DNA of 64,000 bases from Kutzneria chonburiensis (GTDB lineage Bacteria; Actinomycetota; Actinomycetes; Mycobacteriales; Pseudonocardiaceae). Position numbers and translations under genes: made by a program. How positions within the stretch are numbered: position 1 is the first letter of the stretch; each line of letters opens with the position of its first letter. Of the stretch, positions 46,115 to 55,909 are shown piece after piece. The DNA lies in NCBI RefSeq assembly GCF_028622115.1, contig NZ_CP097263.1, positions 496,001-560,000 of the forward strand, read 5' to 3'. Below the pieces are notes generated by a model. It searched no databases. It was not told the origin of the DNA and saw only the letters and a program-made list of their open reading frames with translations.

Positions 46115-46807
46115 TTGATCACTGTCGACGGGGTCTGGATGCGCTACGGCCGGGGGCCGATGGTGCTGTGGGGCGTCGACCTGGATCTGGCGCCCGGCTC
46201 GGTGACGGTGGTGCTCGGCGAGAACGGCTGCGGCAAGTCGACCCTGCTGCGGATCGCCGCCGGCGTGACCGTGCCCAGCATCGGCACGGTCCGCGGACGG
46301 CCGGCTTCGGTGTCGTACCTCCCGGAGCGGTTCCCCGACCAGCTGCGCCTGTCGGCCCGTGCCTACCTGCGGCACTTTGCCCGCATCCGGCGGCTGCCCA
46401 CCCGTGTCGAGCTGCTGGACCGCCTCGGCTTCGCCGGCGACCTGGACCAGCCGATGGCCGAGCTGTCCAAGGGCAACGCCCAGAAGGTCGGCCTCACCCA
46501 GACGTTCGGTGCGATCGACGGCTTCCTCGTCCTGGACGAGCCGTGGGCCGGTCTCGACGTCGCGGCCCGGGCGGTGCTCAGCGACCTGGTCCGCGAGGCG
46601 GCCGACGCCGGCGCGACGGTGCTGGTCACCGATCACACCGGTGCGGCGGCCAAGCTCCCCGGCGCGACCGTGTACCGCATGGTCGACGGGCTGGTGCAGC
46701 CGGTCGAGGACGTCGGCTTGGTGGAGGTCGTCGTGACCTGCACGTCCGAGGCCGTCGACCAGGTCGCGAAGCTGCCCGGCGTGCACTCGGTGCGGAGGGC
46801 CACGTGA
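46115..46807 (+). CDS. ABC transporter ATP-binding protein
   Basis: A 230-residue ABC ATPase. Walker A is GENGCGKSTLL, the signature region is weak (AELSKGNAQKVGL instead of LSGGQ), Walker B is GFLVLDEPWAGLD, and the H-loop is VTDH. This pattern is usual in small ABC-2-like exporters. TTG 46115 has GGGAGGGG six bases upstream; GTG 46109 overlaps that site and is less likely. The stop overlaps the start of the following membrane protein. It is divergent from acnA and shares its promoter region. Confidence 0.88.
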   Translation: MITVDGVWMRYGRGPMVLWGVDLDLAPGSVTVVLGENGCGKSTLLRIAAGVTVPSIGTVRGRPASVSYLPERFPDQLRLSARAYLRHFARIRRLPTRVELLDRLGFAGDLDQPMAELSKGNAQKVGLTQTFGAIDGFLVLDEPWAGLDVAARAVLSDLVREAADAGATVLVTDHTGAAAKLPGATVYRMVDGLVQPVEDVGLVEVVVTCTSEAVDQVAKLPGVHSVRRAT

Positions 46808-47448
46808 TCCGCTACCTGCTGGCCGACCTGGTCAAGTCCCAGCGCTGGCTGCCGCCCGCCTTCGTCTACCTGGCCATGATCGGCGTGCTCTACGGCGGCG
46901 ACCCCGGCACACCGCTGCCGCCGTACGGCGTGTCGGCCATGGTGCTGTTCCCGTTGGCGGCGTGGGTGACCGTGGTGCTCGTCAACAACGAGGATCCGGT
47001 GCAGCGTCACGTCACCATGGCCGCCGTCGGCGGTTGGCGCCGGCTGCTCGGCAGTCTCGTCGCCACGGCGTTCGTGCTCACCGGCGCGCTGGTGCTGCTG
47101 GCCACGCTCGTGCCGGCCGTCATCCACCACCACCCGTACGCACTGTCCGATGTGGTCCTCGGCTTCACCGCCCACGCCATCAGCGCCGTCACCGGCGTCG
47201 GGCTCGGGGTGCTGTGCTCACGGCCGCTCATCCCGACCACGGGTTGGTCGCTGGTGGCCGTCCTCGGCGTGTCGCTGCTGCTGCTCGTGGTGGCCAACCG
47301 CCTGCCGCCCGTCGGGGCCATGGCCCACCTGCTGTTCACCAACGGGCCCGTGCCGGTGGCATCGGTGCTCGTCCAGGTGGCCGTGGCGCTCGTGGTCGCC
47401 ACGGCCTGTTTCGTAACGGCCCACCGCCTGGGCCGCCGCCGCTTCTAG
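46804..47448 (+). CDS. ABC transporter permease-like membrane protein
   Basis: A 214-residue membrane protein with six hydrophobic segments (PPAFVYLAMIGVLYGG, YGVSAMVLFPLAAWVTVVLV, LLGSLVATAFVLTGALVLLATLV and later ones). Its GTG overlaps the TGA of the ATPase gene (GTGA), so it is the membrane partner of that ATPase. The substrate is unknown. A 49-bp palindromic repeat lies 7 bases after its stop. Confidence 0.85.
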   Translation: MIRYLLADLVKSQRWLPPAFVYLAMIGVLYGGDPGTPLPPYGVSAMVLFPLAAWVTVVLVNNEDPVQRHVTMAAVGGWRRLLGSLVATAFVLTGALVLLATLVPAVIHHHPYALSDVVLGFTAHAISAVTGVGLGVLCSRPLIPTTGWSLVAVLGVSLLLLVVANRLPPVGAMAHLLFTNGPVPVASVLVQVAVALVVATACFVTAHRLGRRRF

Positions 47449-47454
47449 CTTTGG

Positions 47455-47503
47455 CACATGCGGACCGGATGTGCCGCTGGGAGGCAACAACGACGCGCAT
47501 GTG
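47455..47503 (-). repeat. 49-bp palindromic repeat, copy A
   Basis: Ends CACATGCG and CGCATGTG, 49 bases. In minus orientation it differs from copy C (59181) at one base and from copy B (59092) at three or four. On its outer side, up to about 47560, it is joined by CGTCACACCGAAA and CGCGAGTCCCG motifs shared with the element at 36029. Confidence 0.75.
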
Positions 47504-47683
47504 ACATTCGAATGTGCGTGGTAGCGGATTTCGGTGTGACGGAGAGCGGGACTCGCGGGGGTGGGCCGTCTGGTCCAATGCGGTGATTGGACTGGTCCCT
47601 TCGCGTCGAACATCCCAAGGTCGGGCGTTGACGCGCCGACAACCTTGTCAGGGAGCACCACGCCGTCCATGAGGGAGGCCCCC

Positions 47684-47767
47684 ATGAGCCGGTCGAAACA
47701 CGAGCCGCGGCCCGAAGGGCCCACGCCGGACCTGCCGATCCCGTACCCGCGGCGACCGCTCGGGTGA
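47684..47767 (+). CDS. Possible 27-residue peptide
   Basis: ATG 47684 has GAGGGAGG upstream at 47671-47678, and the short frame (MSRSKHEPRPEG, then a Pro-rich tail ending PYPRRPLG) stops at 47767, seven bases before a strong hairpin. High charge and Pro content, no signal peptide. The ribosome site and terminator support a transcribed unit; translation is unproven. Upstream, CAAGGT/ACCTTG around 47615-47647 forms a leader hairpin. Confidence 0.4.
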   Translation: MSRSKHEPRPEGPTPDLPIPYPRRPLG

Positions 47768-47773
47768 GTGGTT

Positions 47774-47818
47774 GGCGTGCGGGCCACCGCTTCCCCTTCA
47801 CCAAGTGGCCCGCACGCC
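47774..47818 (+). terminator. Strong hairpin after the 27-residue frame
   Basis: A perfect 14-bp stem (47774-47787 with 47805-47818) with a 17-base loop of TTCCCCTT type. No gene ends here except the short frame at 47684. From 47819 to 48031 nothing else is seen. Confidence 0.65.
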
Positions 47819-48031
47819 GGCACGTGGGTGGCGGCGCTGCTCTCCGCTACGAAGAGGCAACGTAGCGTGGCGCGGATACCCCCTGGCCGTTCTGTCACCC
47901 GATGGGCCCAGCAGCGCTGCCTCTGCGTGCCATTTGACGCAGACGAACGCCGCAGCGGTGGTTAGCCTTGCCGCGACGGGGCGGCAACTTACGATGGCCG
48001 GGCGAAGATCGTGAGCGACGGGGAGGCGCGG

Positions 48032-49537
48032 GTGGACTCTGCTGGCCGGCCGCGGCTGCCGGAAACCGTGCGCAACCGGCTGGTGGCGCTGCTGCTCGAG
48101 GTGGACGAACTCCAGGACCCGACCACCCGCGGCTCGATCGTGACCGAGCTGCGCAACCGCCTCGGCCCCGGTTTCGACGTGCCGACCCAGACGACCGACC
48201 GGCTCTACACGATCGCCCTGGTCGAGGAGTGCCAACGGCACTACGGCGGCCTGCGCAAGCTGGTGGACGCGCTGCGCCTGTTCTGCCAGGGGCACTACCG
48301 CGTGGAAGAGGCCGCGGACCTGATCGCCGGGCACGTGCCGCTGGAGATCCTGTTCCCGGCCGAGCGCGCGGATCTGCGCAAGCTGCTGTCGCCGCTGACC
48401 GGCGAGGTCGACGCGCACAGCGTGTACCGCGCGTCGTCGGGACCGCTGGCGCCGCCGCTGGAGTCGGCATCGGACGATCTGCTCGGCGTGGCCGACGAGC
48501 TCGTGAACCGGATGATGCTGCCCGGACAACTGCCGCCGCTGCTGAACTTCATCGAGTACCTCGCAGCCTTTGTGGACGGTCGTGGGCAGACGGCGCAGGC
48601 GTTGCGCCGCTGGAACGCGGACGTGGTGCGCCGCTGCGAACTGCCGTCGCAACTGCTGGCCGTGGCGCGGGAGAACGCGCACCTGCACGTGACCAAGCGC
48701 GTCGGCCGTGCCTCGCTGCTCGTGCAGATCGAGGAGGACGGCCTCGACCACAACCGGTACCAGGTGTCGGTGTGGCTGTGGCTGGACACCGACAGCCAGA
48801 CGCTCGCGCGTGACGACCACTCGTACGCGCTGGAGGAGATCCGCGACGTCGTGGACCGCGCGTTGCAGGACTGTGTCGGCCTGTTGGTCACGGATGCCGT
48901 GGTGCCGACGGTGGAGTTCATCCTGCCGCACCGGTTGCTGGTGACGGACGTGGACAAGTGGCTCGTCACACACGGCAGTCCGTTCGGCCGCCGGCTCGGC
49001 ACCTACTACCCCGTGGTCGTGCGCAGCCTGGACCGCCTGCGCACCACGTCGCTGCCCTTGCGCCAACTGTGGCGTGCGAAGTGGCGGTGGTTGCAGGAAC
49101 ACAGCGGACTGCACCCGGAGTCGGCGGTGCGTTGGCTCGGCGACGAAGACGGCCGCGACCCGCAGCGGTTGTACCGCGAGCTGAGTGGGGACCAGCAGCC
49201 CGTCGCAGTCGCGTGGCACGGACCGCCGCCGCCGGAACACCAGGCGGCCGACTCCGTGCTGGGCGCGGCGGTGTGGGCCGGCACGCCCGTCGCGCTGTGG
49301 TGCCGTGAGCACCACGGCGAGGGCGGTCACCTCCAGCTGGCCGACATGCTCACCAACCGTCCGCTGCCGGGACTGCCCGACCACGCGCTGCGCGCCCGTA
49401 TGGAGGCCGACGCCCCCGGCGCCGCCGACGACCACTGCGGCAACCACCTCAGCCTGCTCTGGGACGACCCGTCCCGCCTGCCCGAGCCACGATTCGGGCT
49501 GTCCGCGCCGAGCTCAACGGGAGGATCCCCACCATGA
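48032..49537 (+). CDS. VMAP-type protein with N-terminal effector-associated domain
   Basis: A 501-residue protein, the partner of the MoxR and vWA genes that follow. Residues about 1-95 are an effector-associated domain of the EAD2 kind ([19 protein letters not shown], then [21 protein letters not shown]). The rest fits VMAP-C proteins, the third part of vWA-MoxR-VMAP conflict systems ([52 protein letters not shown]). In those systems VMAP is thought to link the ATPase/vWA pair to effectors through matching EADs. GGGGAGG lies before GTG 48032, preferred over GTG 48011. Its stop overlaps the MoxR ATG. Confidence 0.82.
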   Translation: MDSAGRPRLPETVRNRLVALLLEVDELQDPTTRGSIVTELRNRLGPGFDVPTQTTDRLYTIALVEECQRHYGGLRKLVDALRLFCQGHYRVEEAADLIAGHVPLEILFPAERADLRKLLSPLTGEVDAHSVYRASSGPLAPPLESASDDLLGVADELVNRMMLPGQLPPLLNFIEYLAAFVDGRGQTAQALRRWNADVVRRCELPSQLLAVARENAHLHVTKRVGRASLLVQIEEDGLDHNRYQVSVWLWLDTDSQTLARDDHSYALEEIRDVVDRALQDCVGLLVTDAVVPTVEFILPHRLLVTDVDKWLVTHGSPFGRRLGTYYPVVVRSLDRLRTTSLPLRQLWRAKWRWLQEHSGLHPESAVRWLGDEDGRDPQRLYRELSGDQQPVAVAWHGPPPPEHQAADSVLGAAVWAGTPVALWCREHHGEGGHLQLADMLTNRPLPGLPDHALRARMEADAPGAADDHCGNHLSLLWDDPSRLPEPRFGLSAPSSTGGSPP

Positions 49538-50580
49538 CCGGGGATGAGGACTGGCTGATCTACCGGGGTGCCGGCGAGCCGCACGACGGCATCGACCGCC
49601 TCCCGCCGCCACCGCGGTGGCGTGAGTTCGGCGGCCTGCCCCTGGTGGAGCCGCTGCTCGGCACGGACGGTTCGGGCGGCCGCAAGCTGGGGGAGCAGGA
49701 GCGGGCCACCACGTACCGCGCCGACAGTGAGGTCACGGAGATCGTCAACGCGGCGCTGTACCTGCGCCGGCCGCTGCTCGTCACCGGCAAGCCCGGCACC
49801 GGCAAGTCCACGCTGGCGTACAGCATCGCCCACGAGCTCAAGCTGGGGCCCGTGCTGCGCTGGCCGATCACCAGCCGCTCCACGCTCCAGGACGGCCTCT
49901 ACCGCTACGACGCGGTTGGCCGGTTGCAGGACGCCAGCCTGCGCCAGGGCAGCGCGCGGCCGTTGCTGCGTACGGGAAGTGGCGAGCCGGCGGCGCCGCC
50001 GAGCATCGGCCGCTACATCCGGTTGGGCAAGCTCGGCACGGCGCTGCTGCCGCAGGCGCGGCCCCGGGTGCTGCTGATCGACGAGATCGACAAGAGCGAT
50101 GTCGACCTGCCCAACGACCTGCTCAACGTGTTCGAGGAGGGCGAGTTCGAGATCCCCGAGCTCACCCGGCTGCCCGACGACCAGGCCACGGTCGAGGTGA
50201 TGATTGCCGACGGCACCGACCGGGTGCCGATCCAGCGCGGTCGCGTGCGCTGCAACGCTTTCCCGGTCGTGGTGCTGACCAGCAACGGCGAGCGCGACTT
50301 CCCGCCGGCCTTCCTGCGCCGCTGCCTGCGCGTGGACATCCGCACGCCCAACCGGCAGCAGCTGACCGACATCGTGACGGCGCATCTCGGTGCCGACGCG
50401 GTGACCGCCAGCGAAGACGTGATCGATCGCTTCCTCGAGGACCGCCGCGTCGGCGACCTGGCCAACGACCAGCTGCTCAACGCCATCTACCTGGCCGCGT
50501 CCGGCGGCCGTCCGCCCGAGGAGACCCGGGCCCGGCTGCTCGACGCGCTGCTGCGGCCGCTCAGCCAGCCGGGCCAATGA
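49534..50580 (+). CDS. MoxR-family AAA+ ATPase of the VMAP system
   Basis: A 348-residue AAA+ protein. Walker [17 protein letters not shown], Walker [21 protein letters not shown], sensor 1 [19 protein letters not shown] and Arg-finger region are all present. MoxR ATPases remodel partner proteins together with vWA-domain co-factors; the next gene encodes such a vWA protein. ATG 49534 overlaps the VMAP stop and its own stop overlaps the next start (both ATGA), so three proteins are produced in a coupled way. Confidence 0.93.
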   Translation: MTGDEDWLIYRGAGEPHDGIDRLPPPPRWREFGGLPLVEPLLGTDGSGGRKLGEQERATTYRADSEVTEIVNAALYLRRPLLVTGKPGTGKSTLAYSIAHELKLGPVLRWPITSRSTLQDGLYRYDAVGRLQDASLRQGSARPLLRTGSGEPAAPPSIGRYIRLGKLGTALLPQARPRVLLIDEIDKSDVDLPNDLLNVFEEGEFEIPELTRLPDDQATVEVMIADGTDRVPIQRGRVRCNAFPVVVLTSNGERDFPPAFLRRCLRVDIRTPNRQQLTDIVTAHLGADAVTASEDVIDRFLEDRRVGDLANDQLLNAIYLAASGGRPPEETRARLLDALLRPLSQPGQ

Positions 50581-53500
50581 GACTGGAGCGGCTCGTCGAC
50601 GCGCTGGCGGCGGCCCAGGTGGACGTCACCGGCGAGGAGCTGGCCGACGCCATCTGGCTGGCCGGCTTCTTCGGCGACGCCCGGTCCGTCGGCAGCGAGC
50701 CGGTGCCGGAGCGGGAGGTGCTGCCGCCGCCGGTGGAGCCGGAGGGGCCGGTTTCCACGGACGCCGTGGAGACGGATCGCCGGCCACGCCTGGGATCCCG
50801 GCCGTCGCCGGGGGCCACGGAGGTGCCCGCGTCTTCGGCGGCCATGCACCTGCCGGGGCGCGGGAATCACGTGGATGGCATGAGCGCCTTGACCATGCTC
50901 AGCCCGGCGGCCCCGGCGCTGCCGGACACGCTGCGGCTGTCGCGCGCGCTGCGGCCGTTGAAGCGGCGGGTGCCCGACCCGCACCGGCTGGTCGTCAACG
51001 AGCAGGACACGGCCGACCACATCGCCGACACGGGCCTGTGGCTGCCGGAGTTCCAACCGGAGATGACGCGCTGGCTGGAAGTCGCGCTGGTCGTCGACTC
51101 CGGGCCGTCCATGCGGATCTGGCAACGCGCGGCCGTGGAGCTGCGGGTGTTGCTGGAGCGCATGGGGGCGTTCCGGGACGTGCGCGTGTGGGAGATGGAC
51201 ACCCGTGAGGACGAGCCGCGGCTGCGGCGACCGGGTGCGCCGAGCCGCAGTCCCCGTGAGCTGATCGACCCGAGCGGCCGTCGACTCGTGCTGATGCTGA
51301 GCGACTGCGTCGGCGAGGCGTGGGTTTCCGGTGCCATGTCACGGTTGTTGACGCTGTGGTCGAAGTCGGGGTCGGTGGCGATCGTGCAGACGCTGCCGCA
51401 GCGGCTGTGGCACCGCACCGGTGTGGTGCCGGTTCCGGTGCGGCTGCGGGCTTTCGAGTCGGGGCTCCCGTTCCGGCGCTTCGAGTTCCAGCCGCGCAAC
51501 CAGGGTTTCGGCGCGCCGCCGCCGACCGGGATTCCCGTGCCCATCATGGAGTTGGACCCGCGGTGGATCGGCCGCTGGGCGTCGCTGCTGGCCGGCGAGA
51601 ACCGCGGCTGGGTCGACGGCGTGGTGGTGTTGGCCGGCGGCGAGATCGGGGCCCGTCCGGAGTGGATGGTCGACGTGCCACCGGACACGCCGCTCGATCT
51701 CGTGCAGGCCTTCCGCGCCACGGCATCGCCGACGGCGTTCCGACTGGCCGGCTTCCTGTCCACGGCCCCGCTGAACCTGCCGGTGATGCGCCTGGTGCAG
51801 GCGACGATGCTGCCCGAATCGGGGCCGGCGCACCTGGCCGAGGTGTTCCTGGGGCAGCTGCTGCACCGTGTGGGGGAGGAGCAGCCGCGCGAGGACCCGG
51901 ACGACGTCCAGTACGACTTCCACAAGGGCGTAAGGGAAACGCTGCTGGGCACGCTGCGCCGGGACGAGGCCGTACGGGTCTTCGGCGAGGTGTCGCGGTT
52001 CGTCGGCAGCCGGATGGGGCAGCCGCTGGACTTCGCCGCCATGCTCGCGGATCCCTTCGGGCACAACGGTCCTCGGCTGTCGCCGGACAGCGTGGCGTTC
52101 GCCCAGGTGTTCAAGACGGTGCTGGAATCGTTGGGACCGCCGTATTCGCAGGCGGCCAAGCGTTGGAGCGAGCTCGCGCCGCCGTCGGAGGACGACGGCT
52201 CACCGGCCATGGTCGAACTGACCACTTTGGACGGTGGGGAGACCACAGCGCAGATTGAGGCTGGTGAACTGGGCACGGAGGAAGTCGAGCGCACGGAACG
52301 GATGGCCTCGCAGATCTGCCTCTGCTACCACCCTCGGGACTACGCCTGGGCGGAATGGCTGCGCTGGGAACTGGACCGGCTCGGCTACGCCGTGGTGATC
52401 CGGCCGCTGTCCGAGGCGTCGACCCCGGACGGCCTGCGCCGGCTCGCCGCCGAGGCGCTGGAGAACGGCCGCTACGTCATCACGGTGATCTCCGCGAGCA
52501 CGGTCGCGCTGCCGTTCGCCGGCGAGGCGTGGTTGCAGGCGCTGATCGACAGCCCCGGCACCCGCGGCCGCGTGCTGGCGGTGACCGTGCACGCCGGGCT
52601 GCTGCTGGCCGAACTGGTGGACCGGATCGACGGCGTCACGTTCGAGGGCAAGGACGCCCGCACGGCGCTCAACGCCATCGTCGACTGCCTCGGCCGGGTC
52701 GCGGCCCGGCCGGCGCGGACCACGCCGCCGGAGGTGCTGCGCTTCCCGCCGCCGCCGTTCCCGGGCGACGAGTCGCACGTCGGCGAGCCGGACAGCCAGG
52801 GGCCGGTGTGGGTGCTGACCGAGATCCGCGCGGGCGGGCGGTCGCTGCTGGCCCGCGGCGGCGCTGACGGCGCGGTGCGGCTGATCGACGTGGCCACCGG
52901 GCAGACCGTGCTCAACCTGGAGGGCCACACCGGCCCGGTCCGGGTGCTGGCGGCGATTCCCTCGGCCGACGGCGGCCACGACATGATCGCCAGCGGCGGC
53001 GTTGACGGCATCGTCCGCACGTGGGACCTGGATTCCGGCGCGCTGGTCCGGGAGAGCCGGTTCCTCGAGGGCGAGGTGTGGGCGCTGGCCACGGTCCGCG
53101 TCGGCGGCCGGATCTGCCTGGCCGGCACCGGATCCGGCTCGATGATCCAGCTCTGGGACCCGGAGACCGGGCAGCGGATGCGCACCCTGGTCCGCCGCGG
53201 CGGCCGCGTGTGGGCGCTGGCCTCGGTCGCGGTCGGCGGCCGCGAGCTGCTGGCCAGCGGCGGCGCCGACGGCACGATCCGGCTGTGGGATCCGGAGACC
53301 AGCGCGGTGCTGCGGACCATCCAGGCCCATCGCAGCACGGTGTGGGCCCTGACCACGATCGACGTGGACGGCCAGTCGCTGCTGGCCAGCGGCGGGGCCG
53401 ACGGGATGATCCACATGTGGCATCCGCGCACCGGCGCGCTGGTCAACTCGTTCGTCGGGCACGTGAGCACCATTCGCACGCTCGCGGTCGTGCCCAGCCG

Positions 53501-54632
53501 CAACGGCGATCTGCTGGCCAGCGGCAGCGCCGACAGCACGGTGCGGCTGTGGAATCCGCGTGGCACAAGGGATGGCGTCGAGCACCGGTTCAACCACCAC
53601 ACCGGCGAGGTGTGGGCGCTGGCCGCGGTCGAGGTGGATGGCCGGGTCCAGCTGGCCAGCGGCGGCGTGGACGGCACGATCCGGCTGGCCGACCCCGTCA
53701 CCTTCCAGACCGACGAGCTCCAGTCCGTACGGTCGAGTGCAGTCTGGGCGTTGACCTCCGTGCTGCTGCCGGACCGGACCCTGCTGGCCAGCGGGGCGCT
53801 GGACGGGTCGGTGCACCTGCACGAGCTGTCCGGCTTCTCCGAGGAGCGGACCCTGCGTGGACATCGCAGCACGATCCGGGCGCTGGCCTCGGTTCCCGGT
53901 CCGGGCCGGGTGCTGCTGGCCACGGGTTCCTCCGACGGCACCGTACGGATCTGGGACGCCGACACCGGTGAGCATCTGTCGACCAGGGCCGAGCACACCG
54001 GCGAGGTGTGGACGGTGACGCCGCTGCTGGTCAACGGCGAGCGTTTCATGGCCAGCGGCAGCGCCGACGGCACGATTCGGCTGTGGCCGCTGGACCGGGC
54101 CGAGGAGTCGCAGGTGCTGCGGGGGCCGGCGGCCGAGGTGGTGTCGCTGGCCGCGATCGACAGTGCCGACGGGCCGCTGCTGGCCAGCGCGGACAGCGAC
54201 GGCCGGGTGCTGCTGTGGGATCCGGCCTCGTGCGAGCTGCTCGGCACGTTCGACGATGGCCTGGCCGGCGTGGTCACGCTGACCGTGGTCGACGGCCGGC
54301 TGGCCGCCGGCTGCCAGGACGGCACCATCGCCGTCGGCGATCCCGGCGGCGAGGTGCGGCTGGTGATGGACAGCGGGCTCGGCCACGTCGGGGCGCTCGG
54401 GCCGGCCCGGGTCGGTGACCGCCGGCTGTTGGCCAGCGGCGGTTTCGGTGGGCTGGTGCAGTTCTGGGACGTGCGGACCGGCGAGCTCGTCGGCGAGTAC
54501 CAGGCCCACGGCGGGACCGTGCGGGCGCTGACCCGGGTCCGGGTCGACGGGCTGCCGCTGATCGCCAGCGCCTCCGACGACGGCGACTTCCTGCTGTGGG
54601 ATCCGGCCAGCCGAATGCGGCCGCGGACGTGA
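50577..54632 (+). CDS. vWA-TIR-WD40 multidomain protein (SAV_2336-type N-terminus)
   Basis: A 1351-residue cytoplasmic protein. Residues about 1-130 are Pro-rich; 165-400 form the vWA domain of SAV_2336-type proteins ([16 protein letters not shown] as metal site, [16 protein letters not shown]). Residues about 577-715 are TIR-like ([41 protein letters not shown]). From about 740 to the end fourteen WD40 repeats can be counted by the (L)LASGG.DG.(I/V)RLWD motif, enough for two seven-bladed propellers. The vWA part should work with the MoxR ATPase; WD40 may sense ligands and the TIR part may act as NAD-cleaving or signalling effector. The TIR catalytic Glu is not certain. Confidence 0.88.
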   Translation: MRLERLVDALAAAQVDVTGEELADAIWLAGFFGDARSVGSEPVPEREVLPPPVEPEGPVSTDAVETDRRPRLGSRPSPGATEVPASSAAMHLPGRGNHVDGMSALTMLSPAAPALPDTLRLSRALRPLKRRVPDPHRLVVNEQDTADHIADTGLWLPEFQPEMTRWLEVALVVDSGPSMRIWQRAAVELRVLLERMGAFRDVRVWEMDTREDEPRLRRPGAPSRSPRELIDPSGRRLVLMLSDCVGEAWVSGAMSRLLTLWSKSGSVAIVQTLPQRLWHRTGVVPVPVRLRAFESGLPFRRFEFQPRNQGFGAPPPTGIPVPIMELDPRWIGRWASLLAGENRGWVDGVVVLAGGEIGARPEWMVDVPPDTPLDLVQAFRATASPTAFRLAGFLSTAPLNLPVMRLVQATMLPESGPAHLAEVFLGQLLHRVGEEQPREDPDDVQYDFHKGVRETLLGTLRRDEAVRVFGEVSRFVGSRMGQPLDFAAMLADPFGHNGPRLSPDSVAFAQVFKTVLESLGPPYSQAAKRWSELAPPSEDDGSPAMVELTTLDGGETTAQIEAGELGTEEVERTERMASQICLCYHPRDYAWAEWLRWELDRLGYAVVIRPLSEASTPDGLRRLAAEALENGRYVITVISASTVALPFAGEAWLQALIDSPGTRGRVLAVTVHAGLLLAELVDRIDGVTFEGKDARTALNAIVDCLGRVAARPARTTPPEVLRFPPPPFPGDESHVGEPDSQGPVWVLTEIRAGGRSLLARGGADGAVRLIDVATGQTVLNLEGHTGPVRVLAAIPSADGGHDMIASGGVDGIVRTWDLDSGALVRESRFLEGEVWALATVRVGGRICLAGTGSGSMIQLWDPETGQRMRTLVRRGGRVWALASVAVGGRELLASGGADGTIRLWDPETSAVLRTIQAHRSTVWALTTIDVDGQSLLASGGADGMIHMWHPRTGALVNSFVGHVSTIRTLAVVPSRNGDLLASGSADSTVRLWNPRGTRDGVEHRFNHHTGEVWALAAVEVDGRVQLASGGVDGTIRLADPVTFQTDELQSVRSSAVWALTSVLLPDRTLLASGALDGSVHLHELSGFSEERTLRGHRSTIRALASVPGPGRVLLATGSSDGTVRIWDADTGEHLSTRAEHTGEVWTVTPLLVNGERFMASGSADGTIRLWPLDRAEESQVLRGPAAEVVSLAAIDSADGPLLASADSDGRVLLWDPASCELLGTFDDGLAGVVTLTVVDGRLAAGCQDGTIAVGDPGGEVRLVMDSGLGHVGALGPARVGDRRLLASGGFGGLVQFWDVRTGELVGEYQAHGGTVRALTRVRVDGLPLIASASDDGDFLLWDPASRMRPRT

Positions 54633-55837
54633 CGATGCTGAGCGAAAAGGAAACCAAGGTGCGCAGGCTGGACGCGCTGGATTGGGTGGCGATCGGGCTG
54701 CTCGCGGTGGGCCTGGTGTTCCTGGCGACGGGCCTGCTGCCGCTGGCGCAGGCCGAGGCGACCATGGTTCGGATCGGGCCGATCCTGGTGTTCCTGGGCG
54801 CGGTGATCGTGCTGGCCGAGCTGACCGCCGAGGCCGGTGTGTTCGACGCCATCGCGATCCGGCTGACCATCCTGGCCCGCGGCAACTTCGTGCTGCTTTT
54901 CGTGCTGTGCGTGCTGTTCGCCGCGATCACCACCGCGACTTTGAACCTGGACACCACGGCCGTGCTGCTCACCCCGGTCATGCTGGCCGTGGCCGCGCGG
55001 CTGGCCATTCCGGGCGCGCCGCTGGCCATGACCACGGTGTGGCTGGCCAACACCGCGAGTCTGCTGCTGCCGGTGTCGAATCTGACGAACCTGTTGGCGA
55101 TGAACCGGGTCGCGCTGAGCGCCCCGGCCTTCGCGCAGCGCATGGTGTTGCCGGAGCTGGCGTCCGTGGTCGCGACGGCCGTCTGCCTGTGGATCTTCTA
55201 CTGGCGGCGGGGCCGCCGCGGCATGGACCGCTACGAGCCGCCGACCGCCCCGAAACCGGCCGATCCGGTGCTGTTCGGGATCTGCGCCGTCGCCTGCGTG
55301 ATCTTCATCGCCGGTGTCGTGGCCGGGGTGGAGCTGGCCATCGTGTCGCCGGTCTGCGCGGCCGTGGTGGTGATCGCCTTCGCCGTACGCAAGCGGGGCT
55401 CGCTGCGCTGGGGCCTGCTGCCGTGGCGGCTGCTGGTGTTCGTCACGGGCCTGTTCTTCGTCGTCCAGACGATCAGCGATCTCGGGCTGGCCGGCATCAT
55501 GCACGCCGTGATGGGCGGCGACAACGGCCCCGGCGGCGTGTTCCGGGCCGCCGGCGCCGGCGCCGGGCTGTCCAATGTGCTCAACAACCTGCCGGCCTAC
55601 ACCGCGGGCGAGGCCGTGGTGCCGGTGGCCAACCACAACCAGCTGCTGGGCCTGCTGATCGGCACGAACGTCGGGCCCATCGTCACGCCGTGGGCCTCGC
55701 TGGCGACCTTGCTCTGGTACGAGCGGTGCCGCTCGGCCGGGGTGAAGGTGGCGTGGGCTCGATTCGTGCGGACCGGTCTCGTCACGGCGCTGGCCTGCCT
55801 CGCCGCCGCCACCGGCGCGCTCGTGCTGACCGGCTGA
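54629..55837 (+). CDS. SLC13/ArsB-type ion transporter
   Basis: A 402-residue membrane protein with about eleven helices. The pattern (TTATLNLDTTAVLLTPVMLAVA and TASLLLPVSNLTNLLAM in the first half; GLSNVLNNLPAYTAGEA and GTNVGPIVTPWASLATLLWY in the second) is the repeated loop signature of the ArsB/NhaD/SLC13 superfamily, which moves anions or arsenite with ions. GTG 54629 overlaps the stop of the vWA-TIR-WD40 gene; GTG 54659, with AAAAGGA before it, is the likelier ribosome start. No arsR or arsC gene is nearby. Coupling to the conflict unit may only be by transcription. Confidence 0.85.
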   Translation: MTMLSEKETKVRRLDALDWVAIGLLAVGLVFLATGLLPLAQAEATMVRIGPILVFLGAVIVLAELTAEAGVFDAIAIRLTILARGNFVLLFVLCVLFAAITTATLNLDTTAVLLTPVMLAVAARLAIPGAPLAMTTVWLANTASLLLPVSNLTNLLAMNRVALSAPAFAQRMVLPELASVVATAVCLWIFYWRRGRRGMDRYEPPTAPKPADPVLFGICAVACVIFIAGVVAGVELAIVSPVCAAVVVIAFAVRKRGSLRWGLLPWRLLVFVTGLFFVVQTISDLGLAGIMHAVMGGDNGPGGVFRAAGAGAGLSNVLNNLPAYTAGEAVVPVANHNQLLGLLIGTNVGPIVTPWASLATLLWYERCRSAGVKVAWARFVRTGLVTALACLAAATGALVLTG

Positions 55838-55909
55838 ACAGGCGGATTTCCGGCAACTCGGGTACCGGCCCCTTGCTGATCGTGATCGATTCACTACAGA
55901 GTGGCGGGC

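Noticed and set aside
52790-54632. DNA repeats in the WD40 region as a tandem-repeat element
   Set aside because: Similarity follows codons of the protein repeat and is imperfect at DNA level.
54629-55837. Transporter as an arsenite pump
   Set aside because: No arsR, arsC or other arsenic gene nearby; the family also moves other ions.
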